DNA from: Sulfolobus sp. E5-1-F
Lineage (GTDB): Archaea; Thermoproteota; Thermoprotei_A; Sulfolobales; Sulfolobaceae
Length of the DNA stretch: 64,000 bases
Reading direction: 5' to 3'
Assembly (NCBI RefSeq): GCF_009601705.1
Contig: NZ_CP045687.1
Location: 189,527 to 253,526, forward strand
Positions 55,878 to 64,000 of the stretch are shown piece by piece (positions within the stretch are counted from its first letter, which is position 1; each line of letters opens with the position of its first letter). The notes beneath the pieces are model-generated. The model made no database searches, was not told the DNA's origin, and saw only the letters and a list, made by a program, of their open reading frames with translations. A program made the position numbers and the translations under genes.

Positions 55878-58235
55878 TTACTTATGTCGAAATATTTTTA
55901 AATTTATCTTACGAAAATATGTTCGGTCATGTTTCAGAGAAACAAATAAAATTATAAAGATTAGAAGAGTAACTAAATTGATTATTATCGAAAAATACAC
56001 AACATCAGCATCATTATAAGCATAACCGAAACTCCTGCCTAGTTGCGGAGAAGGATAAGAGGAAATACTATCTCCATTAAATTCATGCAAAGTCGTCATA
56101 TTGTAAGGAATGAACATTACAGCTAAAAGATAAGACAAAGAATCTCCATTAAAGAATAACTTTGTACTATTATTAGATACTAGGATATTACCTAAATAGG
56201 AAAATTCTACAGAAATATTTGGAGAGGAGGTAGAAACTGAAAGCGAGTAAGACCCATTGCTAATGCCGAAAACGCCTCCGCCTGGTATAGAAATATAAAT
56301 CAGAATCACCTTGTAAAGACCAGATTTTACATTTAAGTTTAAAGAAGAGGTATTGCTAACTGAAATAAATGAAATATCAGGAAATTCTGATAAAATCTCT
56401 TCATCATATACATTCACGTTTATTGTATTTGTAAAATTGGTAGGATATGGTAAGTGTTTCAAATTAAGTTCAACTGGGTAAATACCTTGTTTATATGAGG
56501 ATAAGGCTAAGAGCTCAGCATATGTGACATTACCTACATAACCACCTATATACCTTGGAGGAATCTCAAACATCAAATACGAGGGAATTACATTAAGAGA
56601 ACGGTTAGTTAAAGGTACTTCCGGGTATTCGAAATTCACGTAAATTGGAGAATATATATTATAAGTAAAGTCATTATTTCTAAATACTAAAAAGTAAGAA
56701 TTATTATAAACTAAACTAAAGACGTCCCTATGAGAGTTAATTATGCTTAAAGTGTAATTATCGTTAACACTTGTAACAACATATTGTACCCCAAAATCGT
56801 TCAAAATAATCCCTATATTAGATGTATTTAGTAAGGGAACAGAAGTGACATTGGGTAATACTCCAATAAACGTAGACCAATTTGCAGGAACTACAGCACT
56901 AACTACAACATTACCAATAGTGTGATTCTCTAAAAATTGAGCTAAACTTAGCAATAATGGAGTAGGATTCACAGGATTGTATTCCCCCAGATAGTTTCCA
57001 CTAATAACCATAGAAGACGAAAAAGCAAATTGAGATAGCACTATGAGAATAACTAATGGAATTAAGTAGTGTTTAGACAGAAGAATCTTAGCCATCACGA
57101 GAGATACGAGAAGAAATAGTGGTGCTATTATCATCTCAGTTAAATAAGTTGGCAAGAAAATCCATAAATAATTGTACACAAAAGTTTGAGCCAAGAAATT
57201 TAGCAAAGGATAGGTTAAGTTTAATGTAAAGCTATACCCTAATATGTTTACATTTGAAGATACTAGTAATACTAAAAACACGTAAATTGCTAAGAAATAA
57301 TTAGCCACTGAACCTTTTTTCTTTAGAAAAATATAACCCAAAATTCCAGTTTCGACAAATGCGAAAGACATCACGTATATAAGAAAGGGATTTCCAAATG
57401 ACAAATAAGATACTAAGGGCCTAAATAACGATAAGCCCCTCAACGAATCTAATAGTGGAAACGTTAAGTAATTTAACCATAGTTGTTGATTAGATATTGA
57501 GAAACTTATTGAAGAGTATGAGTGAAAGTTATAAAATAAAATTATAAAAAGCCTAGAATTTAATAGGAGATAAAGAGATATCGAGTAGAGGAAAACCTTT
57601 AAATCACTTAATTTATGCCTATAAATAAGAACTGAAAATATTATGAAAAGTGTGTAAACAAAACCCCTAGGGTCGGTTGTAGTTAGAGAAGCAAAAACTG
57701 AAAGAAGCAAAGCACCGAGAAATTCACCTTTTTCAAACGCATAAAAAGCACCAGCAATTAAAGCTGGTAAAAGCGCGTAAAAAGCAGCATAATCAGACCA
57801 ATGACTATAGTAATAAGCAGTTGGGGTTATCGCGTAAAGGAAAGCAATTACAGCTGAAACACCAATCCTCACTTCATTTTTGGTCTCTTTAGCGTATCTA
57901 TTAAGAAAATATCTAGAGGCAAAGTACATTGATGGAATAGATAAGGCGAATGGGTATAGGAAATAAGATACACAATCAGCAATAACTGGCGATATTAAAT
58001 TAAAATATAACATAACCACTATAGGCATCCAAACATTATCCATTATTGCAGGGAAACCAAGGGAAAGTATTGCTGATTGTCTAGAATCAAGATAGAAATA
58101 GGGATAGGAGTCTCTCTGATAAATATAGCCTACGTGAGGGAAAACCTTCCATAAAGCTATAATAGGCGTTGCTATCGATAGAACCAATACTAATACTAGC
58201 TCAATTAGCAAACCTCTTTTTACGTCTATTCTCAT
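55878..58235 (-). CDS. GT-C-like polytopic membrane protein
   Basis: 785 residues from the ATG at 58235 ([19 protein letters not shown]). The first 430 form about 12 membrane helices with an extracytoplasmic first loop containing acidic residues ([17 protein letters not shown]), as in GT-C glycosyltransferases that use lipid-linked sugars. The C-terminal 350 face outside and contain [20 protein letters not shown] and [16 protein letters not shown], similar to the tail of YfhO/arabinofuranosyltransferase-like proteins. A terminal helix ends the chain. It overlaps the frameshifted surface gene by 35 nt, so it is part of the pilin operon. Glycosylation of its neighbours' products is an inference. 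Confidence 0.65.
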   Translation of the reverse strand: MRIDVKRGLLIELVLVLVLSIATPIIALWKVFPHVGYIYQRDSYPYFYLDSRQSAILSLGFPAIMDNVWMPIVVMLYFNLISPVIADCVSYFLYPFALSIPSMYFASRYFLNRYAKETKNEVRIGVSAVIAFLYAITPTAYYYSHWSDYAAFYALLPALIAGAFYAFEKGEFLGALLLSVFASLTTTDPRGFVYTLFIIFSVLIYRHKLSDLKVFLYSISLYLLLNSRLFIILFYNFHSYSSISFSISNQQLWLNYLTFPLLDSLRGLSLFRPLVSYLSFGNPFLIYVMSFAFVETGILGYIFLKKKGSVANYFLAIYVFLVLLVSSNVNILGYSFTLNLTYPLLNFLAQTFVYNYLWIFLPTYLTEMIIAPLFLLVSLVMAKILLSKHYLIPLVILIVLSQFAFSSSMVISGNYLGEYNPVNPTPLLLSLAQFLENHTIGNVVVSAVVPANWSTFIGVLPNVTSVPLLNTSNIGIILNDFGVQYVVTSVNDNYTLSIINSHRDVFSLVYNNSYFLVFRNNDFTYNIYSPIYVNFEYPEVPLTNRSLNVIPSYLMFEIPPRYIGGYVGNVTYAELLALSSYKQGIYPVELNLKHLPYPTNFTNTINVNVYDEEILSEFPDISFISVSNTSSLNLNVKSGLYKVILIYISIPGGGVFGISNGSYSLSVSTSSPNISVEFSYLGNILVSNNSTKLFFNGDSLSYLLAVMFIPYNMTTLHEFNGDSISSYPSPQLGRSFGYAYNDADVVYFSIIINLVTLLIFIILFVSLKHDRTYFRKINLKIFRHK

Positions 58236-58874
58236 ACATTCCCACACCTATCAAAAGTGGGATTATAATCAAATCCGCAAAAAGTATGTACCCACCCGCA
58301 CTGTTATTAAAGGAATCATTTAAGTTTTCTGAAATAGGTGCTTGAGAACCTTTAGCTAGTTTGAAATCTTTAGGAATAATTGGGATTTCTTCACTATTTA
58401 CAATATTTGATTTGATAAGCGTATAAGTGGAAACTGAAACAATTTCACCGTATTCATTTTTCTGAACCAATATAATCTTATAAGGAATACCAGAAGAATT
58501 GACGAAGTAATACCAATCAAATTCATTATAGCCTATATAAGAAATACCATTATATATATATAATAACCATTACTGTAATTAACTAATACTAGAACTACTT
58601 GTCTATCAATAACAGGTTTACTAACGTTAGGAATATAGAAGAATGTTTTAGGGTAAGATAAGTTATCGTAATTCACTCCAGGCGGAAACATCTCACTGAA
58701 ATTCATAACGTAGACAATTACACTATATTGAAAAGTTCCATTTGGATATGTATCATTCACTTCCTCCAAAAGAATCTCGTTTAGAAACTGGTTAGAAGAA
58801 AGTATATGAACATTTACACTATATTCTACAAAAGCGTGAGGAAATAGTAAGAGTAATAATACTAAGCTAAACAT
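58201..58874 (-). pseudogene. Surface-anchored protein, off-frame by one TA unit
   Basis: Paralogue of the next gene upstream (58874-59581). The first frame (58874 to 58533) reads FVEYSVNVHILSS, MFPPGVNYDNLSYPKTFFYIPNVSKPVIDRQVVLVLVNYSNGYYIY and then stops at a (TA)6 tract (58551-58562). The second frame continues YIGYNEFDWYYFVNSSGIPYKIIL to a C-terminal membrane helix ([21 protein letters not shown]) at 58201. Dropping one TA unit gives an uninterrupted 223-residue protein that aligns along the whole paralogue (235 residues). It may be a phase-variable gene rather than a dead one. Confidence 0.8.
58551..58562 (-). repeat. (TA)6 dinucleotide tract causing the frameshift
   Basis: Six TA units inside the surface-protein gene. 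With five units the gene is in frame (GYYIYNGISYIGYNEF), with six it ends after MVFLI. Slippage of one unit would turn the gene on or off. Confidence 0.75.
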
Positions 58875-59581
58875 TATGAAGCTCCCCTCTTCCTAAACAG
58901 TAATATAACGATTATTGAAATAGCACCTATTCCTATAGTTACCTCTATTAACCTTCCAGCACTACTGAAGATAAATATATCACCAACATATAAAGGAACA
59001 GATCTACCTTGTTCTAAAGTAACATTCGAAGGAAAGTAAATAGATGCATGAGGATTTATCAAATTTGAAGATAACAGTACATAAGTTGTGTTACTAATCA
59101 ACTCTTCTCCTATATATTGATACAAGAAAATCCTAGAAGGAACGCCAGATGAATTAACGTAGATAATCCAAACTATATAGTCACCAACTGTTAAATTCTG
59201 AACACCCCTATAGACGTATACCCCATTGGTAATATTGTAAAGCTCTAGTTCCACAGACCTATTCAAACTCGCAGAACCCACATTTGGAATATAAAGAAAG
59301 TCCTTAGGGAATTCTATGGAGTCGTAATTTATGCCAGGTGGATAATAATATGAGTAATTTAAATTTATATACCATACCAAATATTCAAACGTGTCGTTCT
59401 CAAAAATTTTAGTAACATTCTCTATCTCTAAAGCAGTAAGTGAAGAATTTGACTGATAATTAACATAATGCACTTTATACTCTACAAACAGACCTAAGAA
59501 TATTGAAGACTGCACAAGCATTGTAATTATGGAAAAAGAAAAAATCGCTAGAAGAACGGAATAGACAAAAAATTTCTTCAC
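58874..59581 (-). CDS. Surface-anchored protein of the pilin operon
   Basis: 235 residues: N-terminal hydrophobic signal or anchor (VYSVLLAIFSFSIITMLVQSSIFLGLF), a beta-rich outside domain with many N-x-S/T sequons, and a C-terminal helix (LIEVTIGIGAISIIVILLF) followed by RKRGAS. Landmarks shared with its neighbour are YPPGINYDSIEFPKDFLYIPNVGSASLNRSVELEL and YVNSSGVPSRIFLYQY. The stop TAA overlaps the ATG of the frameshifted paralogue, and the pilin gene ends 12 bp upstream. Unknown family. Confidence 0.7.
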   Translation of the reverse strand: MKKFFVYSVLLAIFSFSIITMLVQSSIFLGLFVEYKVHYVNYQSNSSLTALEIENVTKIFENDTFEYLVWYINLNYSYYYPPGINYDSIEFPKDFLYIPNVGSASLNRSVELELYNITNGVYVYRGVQNLTVGDYIVWIIYVNSSGVPSRIFLYQYIGEELISNTTYVLLSSNLINPHASIYFPSNVTLEQGRSVPLYVGDIFIFSSAGRLIEVTIGIGAISIIVILLFRKRGAS

Positions 59582-59592
59582 TTAATTCCCCA

Positions 59593-60021
59593 TCAGCTGC
59601 TTAGTACTGTTGCTACACCAGTAACTGATTCACCAGTATTAGTAACAACTTGAAAAGTAACTTGTTCACCAGGGGTCAGGCTCGAAATACCATTACTACC
59701 CGTTATAGTCACTGATATTGTTGTAGTGCTACCTGCAGTAATAGTAACTGTTGTACCTATGGAAGACACGCTACCTCCCGCTTGCACTATTACTCCTAGT
59801 ATTTGTCCATTTGCTGAACCAGTATTACTTAGCGTAATATATAACACACCACCTTTTATGTATGCGCTTACTAGGTGTATGTTTGGTGATGATGAGAAGG
59901 CTCCGAATAGTCCGAAGGCAAATCCCACAACTACTAGTGCTATTATTACTGATGCTATTACAAGTATTAGTGCAGTTACAGCACCAGATAAAGCCTTAGT
60001 GTTTTTCCTCTTACTAACCAT
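59593..60021 (-). CDS. Type IV pilin-like protein with class III signal peptide
   Basis: 142 residues. The short basic leader MVSKRKNTKALS is followed by G-AVTALILVIASVIIALVVVGFAFGLFG. This is a class III signal peptide, cut by the PibD prepilin peptidase after KALS or close to it, with the hydrophobic helix that forms the pilus core. The remaining 100 residues are a Thr/Ser/Gly-rich beta domain (LVSAYIKGGVLYITLSNTGSANGQILGVIV), as in archaeal adhesive pilins. No pilus ATPase or platform gene is in the window, so assembly would use machinery encoded elsewhere. First gene of the surface operon, with an agaggt Shine-Dalgarno 4 nt before the ATG. Confidence 0.82.
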   Translation of the reverse strand: MVSKRKNTKALSGAVTALILVIASVIIALVVVGFAFGLFGAFSSSPNIHLVSAYIKGGVLYITLSNTGSANGQILGVIVQAGGSVSSIGTTVTITAGSTTTISVTITGSNGISSLTPGEQVTFQVVTNTGESVTGVATVLSS

Positions 60022-60095
60022 TGAACCTCTGATAACTTTATAAAAATAATTCTATATAAATCTTTCGGTGACATTTGCGAGTGTGGTCAACAATT

Positions 60096-60800
60096 TCATG
60101 CATTTGAAATATTTGCATTTATTATCACTCCCCTATCCACTAAATATACTTGAGTGTAAAGAATGTTGTAGATTAGGAAGAAGGTAGAGAGCCAACTCGT
60201 AATCGTTAACCTATTTGAACTTTAGGTGAAGCGAAAGCCCATAGAGGAGAGCCTATGCTTTAATGTCCTAAACCCTTGCTCAGCGTAATCCCTCCTACCA
60301 AACGTAACCCACTTGTGCCCAACATTAAACCAGTCAAAAGCACTATAAGCTGGTAGCCCGTCATGCAAGTAAACTACTCGATCAATCCTCTTAAAGTACC
60401 TACTCGCAATTCCCTCAATCCCCCTCATGTTAACTAGGACAATTAACACGTGAAAACCACTCCTCAAGCTAGTGACCATGAAGAAAGGAATAGCCTTAGT
60501 CACAACATCCCTAACGATCCAAACGTAATAATAATTACCCCTAACGCAAACAACCTTAGTCTCGTCAATAGCGTAAAGACCACTCAAGGACACAACGTAC
60601 TTAACCCTACCAAGCCTCTTGTAATAGTAAAGCAAGGTGGAGTGTGGTAACGTAGTCCTCCAAGAGGATAAGCCAGCTAGATAGCTCGCTAAGCCTAACG
60701 CGACCTCCTCCCTAACGTGAAATCTTGGCTTAAGATTAATATACTCCATTAGGATTAAAATAACTTGGGTGAGCACGGGAATACTCCACTTGTTAGGCAT
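60096..60800 (-). pseudogene. IS6-family transposase with premature stop
   Basis: From the ATG at 60800 (MPNKWSIPVLTQV) the frame runs to a TAA at 60222-60224. The decayed copy at 2823-3658 has Trp at that position, and in this copy the frame continues past the stop to 60096, so 41 C-terminal residues are lost. The catalytic residues are kept: Asp in YAIDETKVV, Asp in VYLHDGLPAY and Glu in YAEQGFRTLKHR. Loss of the tail probably inactivates the enzyme, but a truncated product of 192 residues could still be made. Confidence 0.8.
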
Positions 60801-60833
60801 GTGCTCACCAATAAAAATCCCGTGCTCACCCAA
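60765..60833 (-). promoter_or_regulatory. Hairpin around the IS6 transposase start codon
   Basis: ttgggtgagcacggga (60765-60780) is the perfect inverse of tcccgtgctcacccaa (60818-60833). The ATG (60798-60800) lies in the 37-nt loop, next to a third copy of gtgctcacc (60801-60809). The decayed copy keeps one arm (2915-2930) but not the other. Confidence 0.75.
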
Positions 60834-61297
60834 AAAGGTATTACGCTAAATAAAAACAATTTATTTCTATAATAGAAATAACTTATACGATTAATTTCAA
60901 ATTAATTAAATTGTTGACCACACTCATGTTTAACATAGTAATTGTGATATTCAATATAATCAAACCTAAATAATCCTTATATTTATTTGTGATATTTTAT
61001 TTAAAAGATAGATAATTAAGTTTTTAACTCCGTTGAGCGAAGAGACTAAATTCCATCTTCCTAAAAACAGATACTCTCTCTACGGGAAGTTTTTTGTAAT
61101 TTACTTGAAATAGAAACGATTATTCAATACAAATCGAACACAGAATCACATATCGCTTACGCGGGAGTGTTCTCATGCAGTCATCTTATTCGATATATTA
61201 TTGTAAAAATATATCAGATTAGAAATTTTTATAATTACTCAACTTGATCTAGAGGTAACCGCGAAACTAGAACGTACAAAATAGTCTAAGAAGCTTT

Positions 61298-62281
61298 ATG
61301 TGCGAGAGCCGCGAGTTTTTTGAGCGGGCGAATAGCATGAACCTCACGGCTCTCGCACAACTAATACTTTTGATTTTAAGAAATTTAAATCTTAAAAGAA
61401 AGTACGAGCTAAAGGATATTGCACTAGCATTAGCCTACTCCTTGGGAGTTCAGATCACGAAAATAGGAATCCCGCCATCAACACTATACTACTACGTGAA
61501 GAAAGTGGGAATAAGGAGGAGAAGGGAGAAGAGACCAACATGCCCATCATGCAACTCCAACAGAGTAGTCAAGAACGGCTCATCTAGAGGGAAGGCAAAG
61601 TATAGATGCAAAGTGTGTGGAAGAACGTTTTACAACACGTTGAAGCACAGAATGAATAAGGAACAAAGGGAGAGAATCTTAAAGGAGTACTTGAACAGGA
61701 TGAGCATGAGGGCAATATCAAGAGTTGAGGGAAAGCCATTAACTACGATCTACAGCCTAATGAAGAGGATTGGAGCAAAGGCCTTCACGAGCTTGGTAAT
61801 ATTGAGGGGTCAACTCAAGGGTTTCATGGCTAAGTCTACAGTGTTTGACGAGTTCTGGACTTATCTTCGTGTTAGGCATGGGAAGGTTAGAGCGGATCTC
61901 TGGATTTGGACTGCTCTTTCTGATGGGATACCTTTCTACGAGTCTGGGGACAGAAGTTATGGAACTTTCCGTCTCCTCTTGAGCTGGTTACCTAGGAGTG
62001 GGGTAAATTATACTGATCACTACTGTGTTTATCAAGTTCTTGATAAACGCGTAGCTAGTAAGAAGTACACTTACATTGTGGAGAGCCATAATTCTTGGTG
62101 TAGGTCTCATCTTGCTAGGTTAGCTAGGGATACTAGGGCTGTTAATAGGAGTCAGAGGATGGTGGATTACAGTTTAGCCTTGTTGAACGTTATGTATCCT
62201 CACGTGTTCTCAAGGGAGATAACTCCCTTAAACGAGACTTACTTGAGGACAGTACAGTATATTAGAGACTGTCTGATATAA
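61298..62281 (+). CDS. IS1-family transposase, complete
   Basis: 327 residues. Zinc ribbon CPSCNSNRVV and YRCKVCGRTF at about 81-107, HTH-like LKEYLNRMSMRAISRVEGKPLTTIYSLMKR at about 118-147 and the DDE domain with DEFWTYLRV, DLWIWTALSD and YIVESHNSWCRSHLARL (Glu and basic residues). A single frame replaces the InsA-InsB frameshift of bacterial IS1. Two starts are possible: ATG at 61298 at the edge of a hairpin stem, and ATG at 61337 (MNLTALAQL) in its loop. No disabling mutation. Confidence 0.9.
   Translation: MCESREFFERANSMNLTALAQLILLILRNLNLKRKYELKDIALALAYSLGVQITKIGIPPSTLYYYVKKVGIRRRREKRPTCPSCNSNRVVKNGSSRGKAKYRCKVCGRTFYNTLKHRMNKEQRERILKEYLNRMSMRAISRVEGKPLTTIYSLMKRIGAKAFTSLVILRGQLKGFMAKSTVFDEFWTYLRVRHGKVRADLWIWTALSDGIPFYESGDRSYGTFRLLLSWLPRSGVNYTDHYCVYQVLDKRVASKKYTYIVESHNSWCRSHLARLARDTRAVNRSQRMVDYSLALLNVMYPHVFSREITPLNETYLRTVQYIRDCLI
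61299..61359 (+). promoter_or_regulatory. Hairpin around the IS1 transposase start codon
   Basis: tgtgcgagagccg (61299-61311) pairs perfectly with cggctctcgcaca (61347-61359), and a further 3 bp pair after one mismatch. The stem includes the U and G of the first ATG; a second in-frame ATG is in the loop. Confidence 0.75.
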
Positions 62282-62329
62282 TTTTACTAACAGTTCTCGA
62301 ATAAGATGACTGCATGAGAACACTCCCGC

Positions 62330-62395
62330 TATGTTTAGTATTAACTTTGCTTCTTTTACTATTAATGGAAATTCTTTGATATTAGTCTCACTCAT
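62330..62395 (-). pseudogene. N-terminal fragment of a gene cut by IS1
   Basis: ATG at 62395 opens 22 codons (MSETNIKEFPLIVKEAKLIL, then NI) running straight into the IS1 end. A second ATG lies one codon upstream. No continuation is found on the other side of the IS (61160 and left). It could be the start of a PH-domain gene like the fragment at 938-1210. The rest of 62396-62651 holds no gene, only the promoters of this fragment and of the ATPase-like gene. Confidence 0.45.
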
Positions 62396-62651
62396 CATTT
62401 GCAGACTATCTCAACTTAATGCGGTTTATATCAAAAGATAGTTAGTGGTATGAAATCCACTGCGTAGGGCCCGAAGTTGTCCCACGATTAGCAGTTGAGG
62501 TTAAGTCCTATTACCTAATATAGAGATTAAATGAGAGTATAGTAACAAACGGTAATCAACTATTGCGTAAAATATTTTAGAAATAGTTAGACTATTCTAC
62601 ATTGGCTATTTATACAACTCTTTTTTACTTTTAAAATTTTAATTATCATAT

Positions 62652-63482
62652 ATGGAAATAGATATAAAAACTCCCTTTTCATCTGTCAAAATTAATAATT
62701 ATAGGAAGGAGATTGAGATAATTAGTGTAAAGGACAGGATAATTATAGGAAGGATTTACTATTATCTGACAAAGACAATTTTCTTACTCCCAAGACTTTA
62801 CGGAATAATGGCAAAGGATCCGTTATTGGATTGGAAGAGGGAGCTGGAAATGCAATTCACACAAATTTTGACAAATGAGCTATCATTAGCTAGATTAGTT
62901 AATGTTAATGCGAACTTTAAAATGTATACCCCAAAATTATTAATTGAAGGAAACCTTAATGACGGTAAGGTAGATGCAAGAGTTGAATTAAAGGTTCTAC
63001 CTGAATTAGGACAAGAAAACATTGTTAGAAGTTTAGTTAAGATAGATTCGTTTTATTTCTCAGATATTAACAAAAAGAGGCCATATATCATACCGGCAAT
63101 TAGGGCTGGTTTAGTTGCTTCATTTTACAGATTTCTTCCAATTAAGTTTGAACAATCACCCGGTATTCCGAAAACTCTAGGAATAATATCAGACTTCATA
63201 AATTCTTTAGTTTTACCCCAGGGATATTCTGAGGTGATTTTAGGACATAAAATCTACATTAAAGACGATGACGTTTATTGTGATAATGATATAATATATA
63301 ATGCAAATCCGGAAATATTGAGCTTATTCCCGATTATGTTTTTTATTAAGAATACAAGTGATAATGATATAATAATAATCGAGGAACCAGAGGCTCATCT
63401 AAAGGAATTTAAGGATACTTTAAAAGAATTAATAAGCAAATCTAAGGCAAAGATAGTACTAGTTAATAGTGAAGGTCTCTAG
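62652..63482 (+). CDS. ABC/AAA-type ATPase-like protein without Walker A, cut at its 3' end
   Basis: 276 residues. The second half is that of AAA_15/AAA_21-type ATPases: YIIPAIRAGLVASFYRFLP (the usual 'PasRsg' block), DFINSLVLPQGYSEV and a clear Walker B IIIIEEPEAHLKEF. The N-terminal part has MEIDIKTPFSSVKINNYRKEIEIISVKDRIIIGRIYYYL where the family has its Walker A loop, but the G-x4-GKS/T motif is not there. The stop TAG (63480-63482) lies at the border of an IS5 element, so the natural C-terminus is probably lost. It is likely a degraded or non-hydrolysing family member. Confidence 0.6.
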   Translation: MEIDIKTPFSSVKINNYRKEIEIISVKDRIIIGRIYYYLTKTIFLLPRLYGIMAKDPLLDWKRELEMQFTQILTNELSLARLVNVNANFKMYTPKLLIEGNLNDGKVDARVELKVLPELGQENIVRSLVKIDSFYFSDINKKRPYIIPAIRAGLVASFYRFLPIKFEQSPGIPKTLGIISDFINSLVLPQGYSEVILGHKIYIKDDDVYCDNDIIYNANPEILSLFPIMFFIKNTSDNDIIIIEEPEAHLKEFKDTLKELISKSKAKIVLVNSEGL

Positions 63483-63613
63483 AGAGAGTGTCCCAAACGC
63501 AAATAATTCAATAAATCTATGTACAGATTTATAGAGAATTATTCAAAAGACAAGATAAACTGCTGAGAAATTATGAATTTTCTCTTGAAGCTAAAAGTGG
63601 AGTAATACTTAAA

Positions 63614-63682
63614 GGGAACCGGGAGGGTGTAATACTGATTCCCATGATCCAACAGGAAAGGTCCTACACCCCACCGGTTCCC
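63614..63682 (+). promoter_or_regulatory. Hairpin around the start codon, second IS5 copy
   Basis: gggaaccgggagggtgta (63614-63631) pairs with tacaccccaccggttccc (63665-63682) at 16 of 18 positions. The mismatches are at other positions than in the first copy, so the stem is kept although the bases between differ. ATG at 63644 in the loop. Confidence 0.7.
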
Positions 63683-64000
63683 AAAGAATACTTATCGGCA
63701 AAGCATAAAACTCTTGTGAAAATGAACTACGTACTAACCACGTTCACTGCATTCTCTGGTCTCTCCGACCTCTACGTACTAAGAGCATTAATAGTAATGG
63801 TAGTATGGACATGCTCCTACAGGGACGTATGGTGCTACTACCATACCGATATCGTAGTCAGATGGTTCCTAGGAGAACCTAAATCGAAATCAGAAATCCA
63901 TAGGAGAGCTAAGAGGCTAAAGATGGAGATAAAGGACGTGTTCAAGAAGTACGTAAAGGAATTGGAGACAAGAATGAACATGCTGAACAATTACCTACCG
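63644..64000 (+). CDS. IS5-family transposase, 3'-truncated by window edge
   Basis: The frame from ATG 63644 (MIQQERSYTPPVPKEYLSAK) is open to the last base. From VPKEYLSAK on it is nearly identical to the transposase at 43373-44284; the first ten residues differ, mainly inside the hairpin loop. Basic helical N-terminal part only; the catalytic domain lies outside the window. Confidence 0.85.
   Translation, partial: MIQQERSYTPPVPKEYLSAKHKTLVKMNYVLTTFTAFSGLSDLYVLRALIVMVVWTCSYRDVWCYYHTDIVVRWFLGEPKSKSEIHRRAKRLKMEIKDVFKKYVKELETRMNMLNNYLP

Larger units (their letters stand above)
60079..60925 (-). mobile_element. IS6-family element, second copy, 847 bp
   Basis: Perfect 18-bp terminal inverted repeats (60079-60096 and 60908-60925), the same as at 2823-3658. 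No target duplication: acatttgc on the left, atgtttaa on the right. It is inverted relative to the first copy. The lack of a duplication points to a rearrangement after insertion. Confidence 0.88.
61161..62329 (+). mobile_element. IS1-family insertion sequence (ISC1173-like), complete
   Basis: Perfect 33-bp terminal inverted repeats (gcgggagtgttctcatgcag... at 61161-61193, reverse at 62297-62329). Length 1169 bp. No target duplication is visible (left flank cgcttac, right flank tatgttt), and the right flank is a cut-off gene, so a deletion or exchange followed insertion. Same orientation as the copy at the left edge. Confidence 0.9.
63484..64000 (+). mobile_element. IS5-family element (ISC1234-like), left part
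   Basis: Terminal repeat gagagtgtcccaaacgcaaa at 63484 is the same as the 5' end of the copy at 43178-44444, and the following sequence matches it closely up to the window edge. Orientation is opposite to that copy. The preceding bases taga are the likely target site; the other end is outside the window. Confidence 0.85.

Noticed and set aside
61161-62329. Target duplication for the complete IS1
   Set aside because: Flanks cgcttac and tatgttt do not match at any length near 8-9 bp.

Overview
The window is from a hyperthermoacidophilic crenarchaeon of the Saccharolobus/Sulfolobus group, very probably S. solfataricus or a close relative. The clearest marker is an almost unchanged Sso7d chromatin protein (53590-53784). 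It is supported by a zinc-containing 7Fe ferredoxin, an Agl3-type UDP-sulfoquinovose synthase, a Sulfolobus-type DUF929 protein, an Hsp20 of the Hsp14.1 type, low-GC DNA, many leaderless genes with a TATA box about 26 nt before the start codon, and a dense load of insertion sequences (IS1/ISC1173-like, IS6-like, IS5/ISC1234-like and IS4/ISH3-like). Family names come from recognising sequence motifs; no database was searched. No tRNA, rRNA or CRISPR array was seen.

Layout. 1-3.7 kb: IS1 right end, a truncated PH-domain gene, peroxiredoxin, an HtrA-like protease and a decayed IS6 element. 3.7-8.2 kb: secreted DUF4382 protein, a DUF5752-treT trehalose operon, two unknown genes and a frameshifted mini-gene. 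8.3-20.5 kb: UbiB-like kinase, Hsp20, a large repeat-built surface protein, an ABC exporter pair, Pcm, a tenA-aminotransferase operon, an EVE-domain protein and small unknowns. 20.4-28.1 kb: central metabolism, with tpiA, a prpD-prpB-CBS-citrate synthase operon (methylcitrate and citrate cycles), malate dehydrogenase and agl3. 28.2-35 kb: PD-(D/E)XK nuclease, Lrp-like regulator, a half-size DUF5752 relative, an M61 peptidase gene split by an IS, ferredoxin and a winged-helix regulator. 35-43 kb: DUF929 protein, VIT1/ferritin-like transporter, BluB-like nitroreductase, dihydrolipoamide dehydrogenase and an MFS transporter. 43-47.7 kb: IS5 element, nucleotidyltransferase-like gene and a glutamine synthetase-like/amidohydrolase pair. 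47.7-60 kb: secreted PNGase A and S53 protease, Sso7d, APC permease and a surface operon (pilin, two paralogous anchored proteins, GT-C-like membrane protein). 60-64 kb: an IS cluster around a degenerate ATPase gene.

The most interesting observations are these. (1) Four unrelated IS families in this window all place the transposase start codon in, or just beside, a 13-18 bp hairpin. (2) A surface-protein gene in the pilin operon is switched out of frame by one unit of a (TA)6 tract, which looks phase-variable. (3) An amidohydrolase keeps its metal-binding HxH motif only if translation starts at a non-canonical AUU that overlaps the glutamine synthetase stop codon. (4) The DUF5752 protein next to TreT is an internal duplication, and a stand-alone half-size relative lies elsewhere in the window beside a 73-bp copy of part of itself. 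(5) An M61 peptidase gene can be rebuilt exactly by removing one IS and one 4-bp target duplication.
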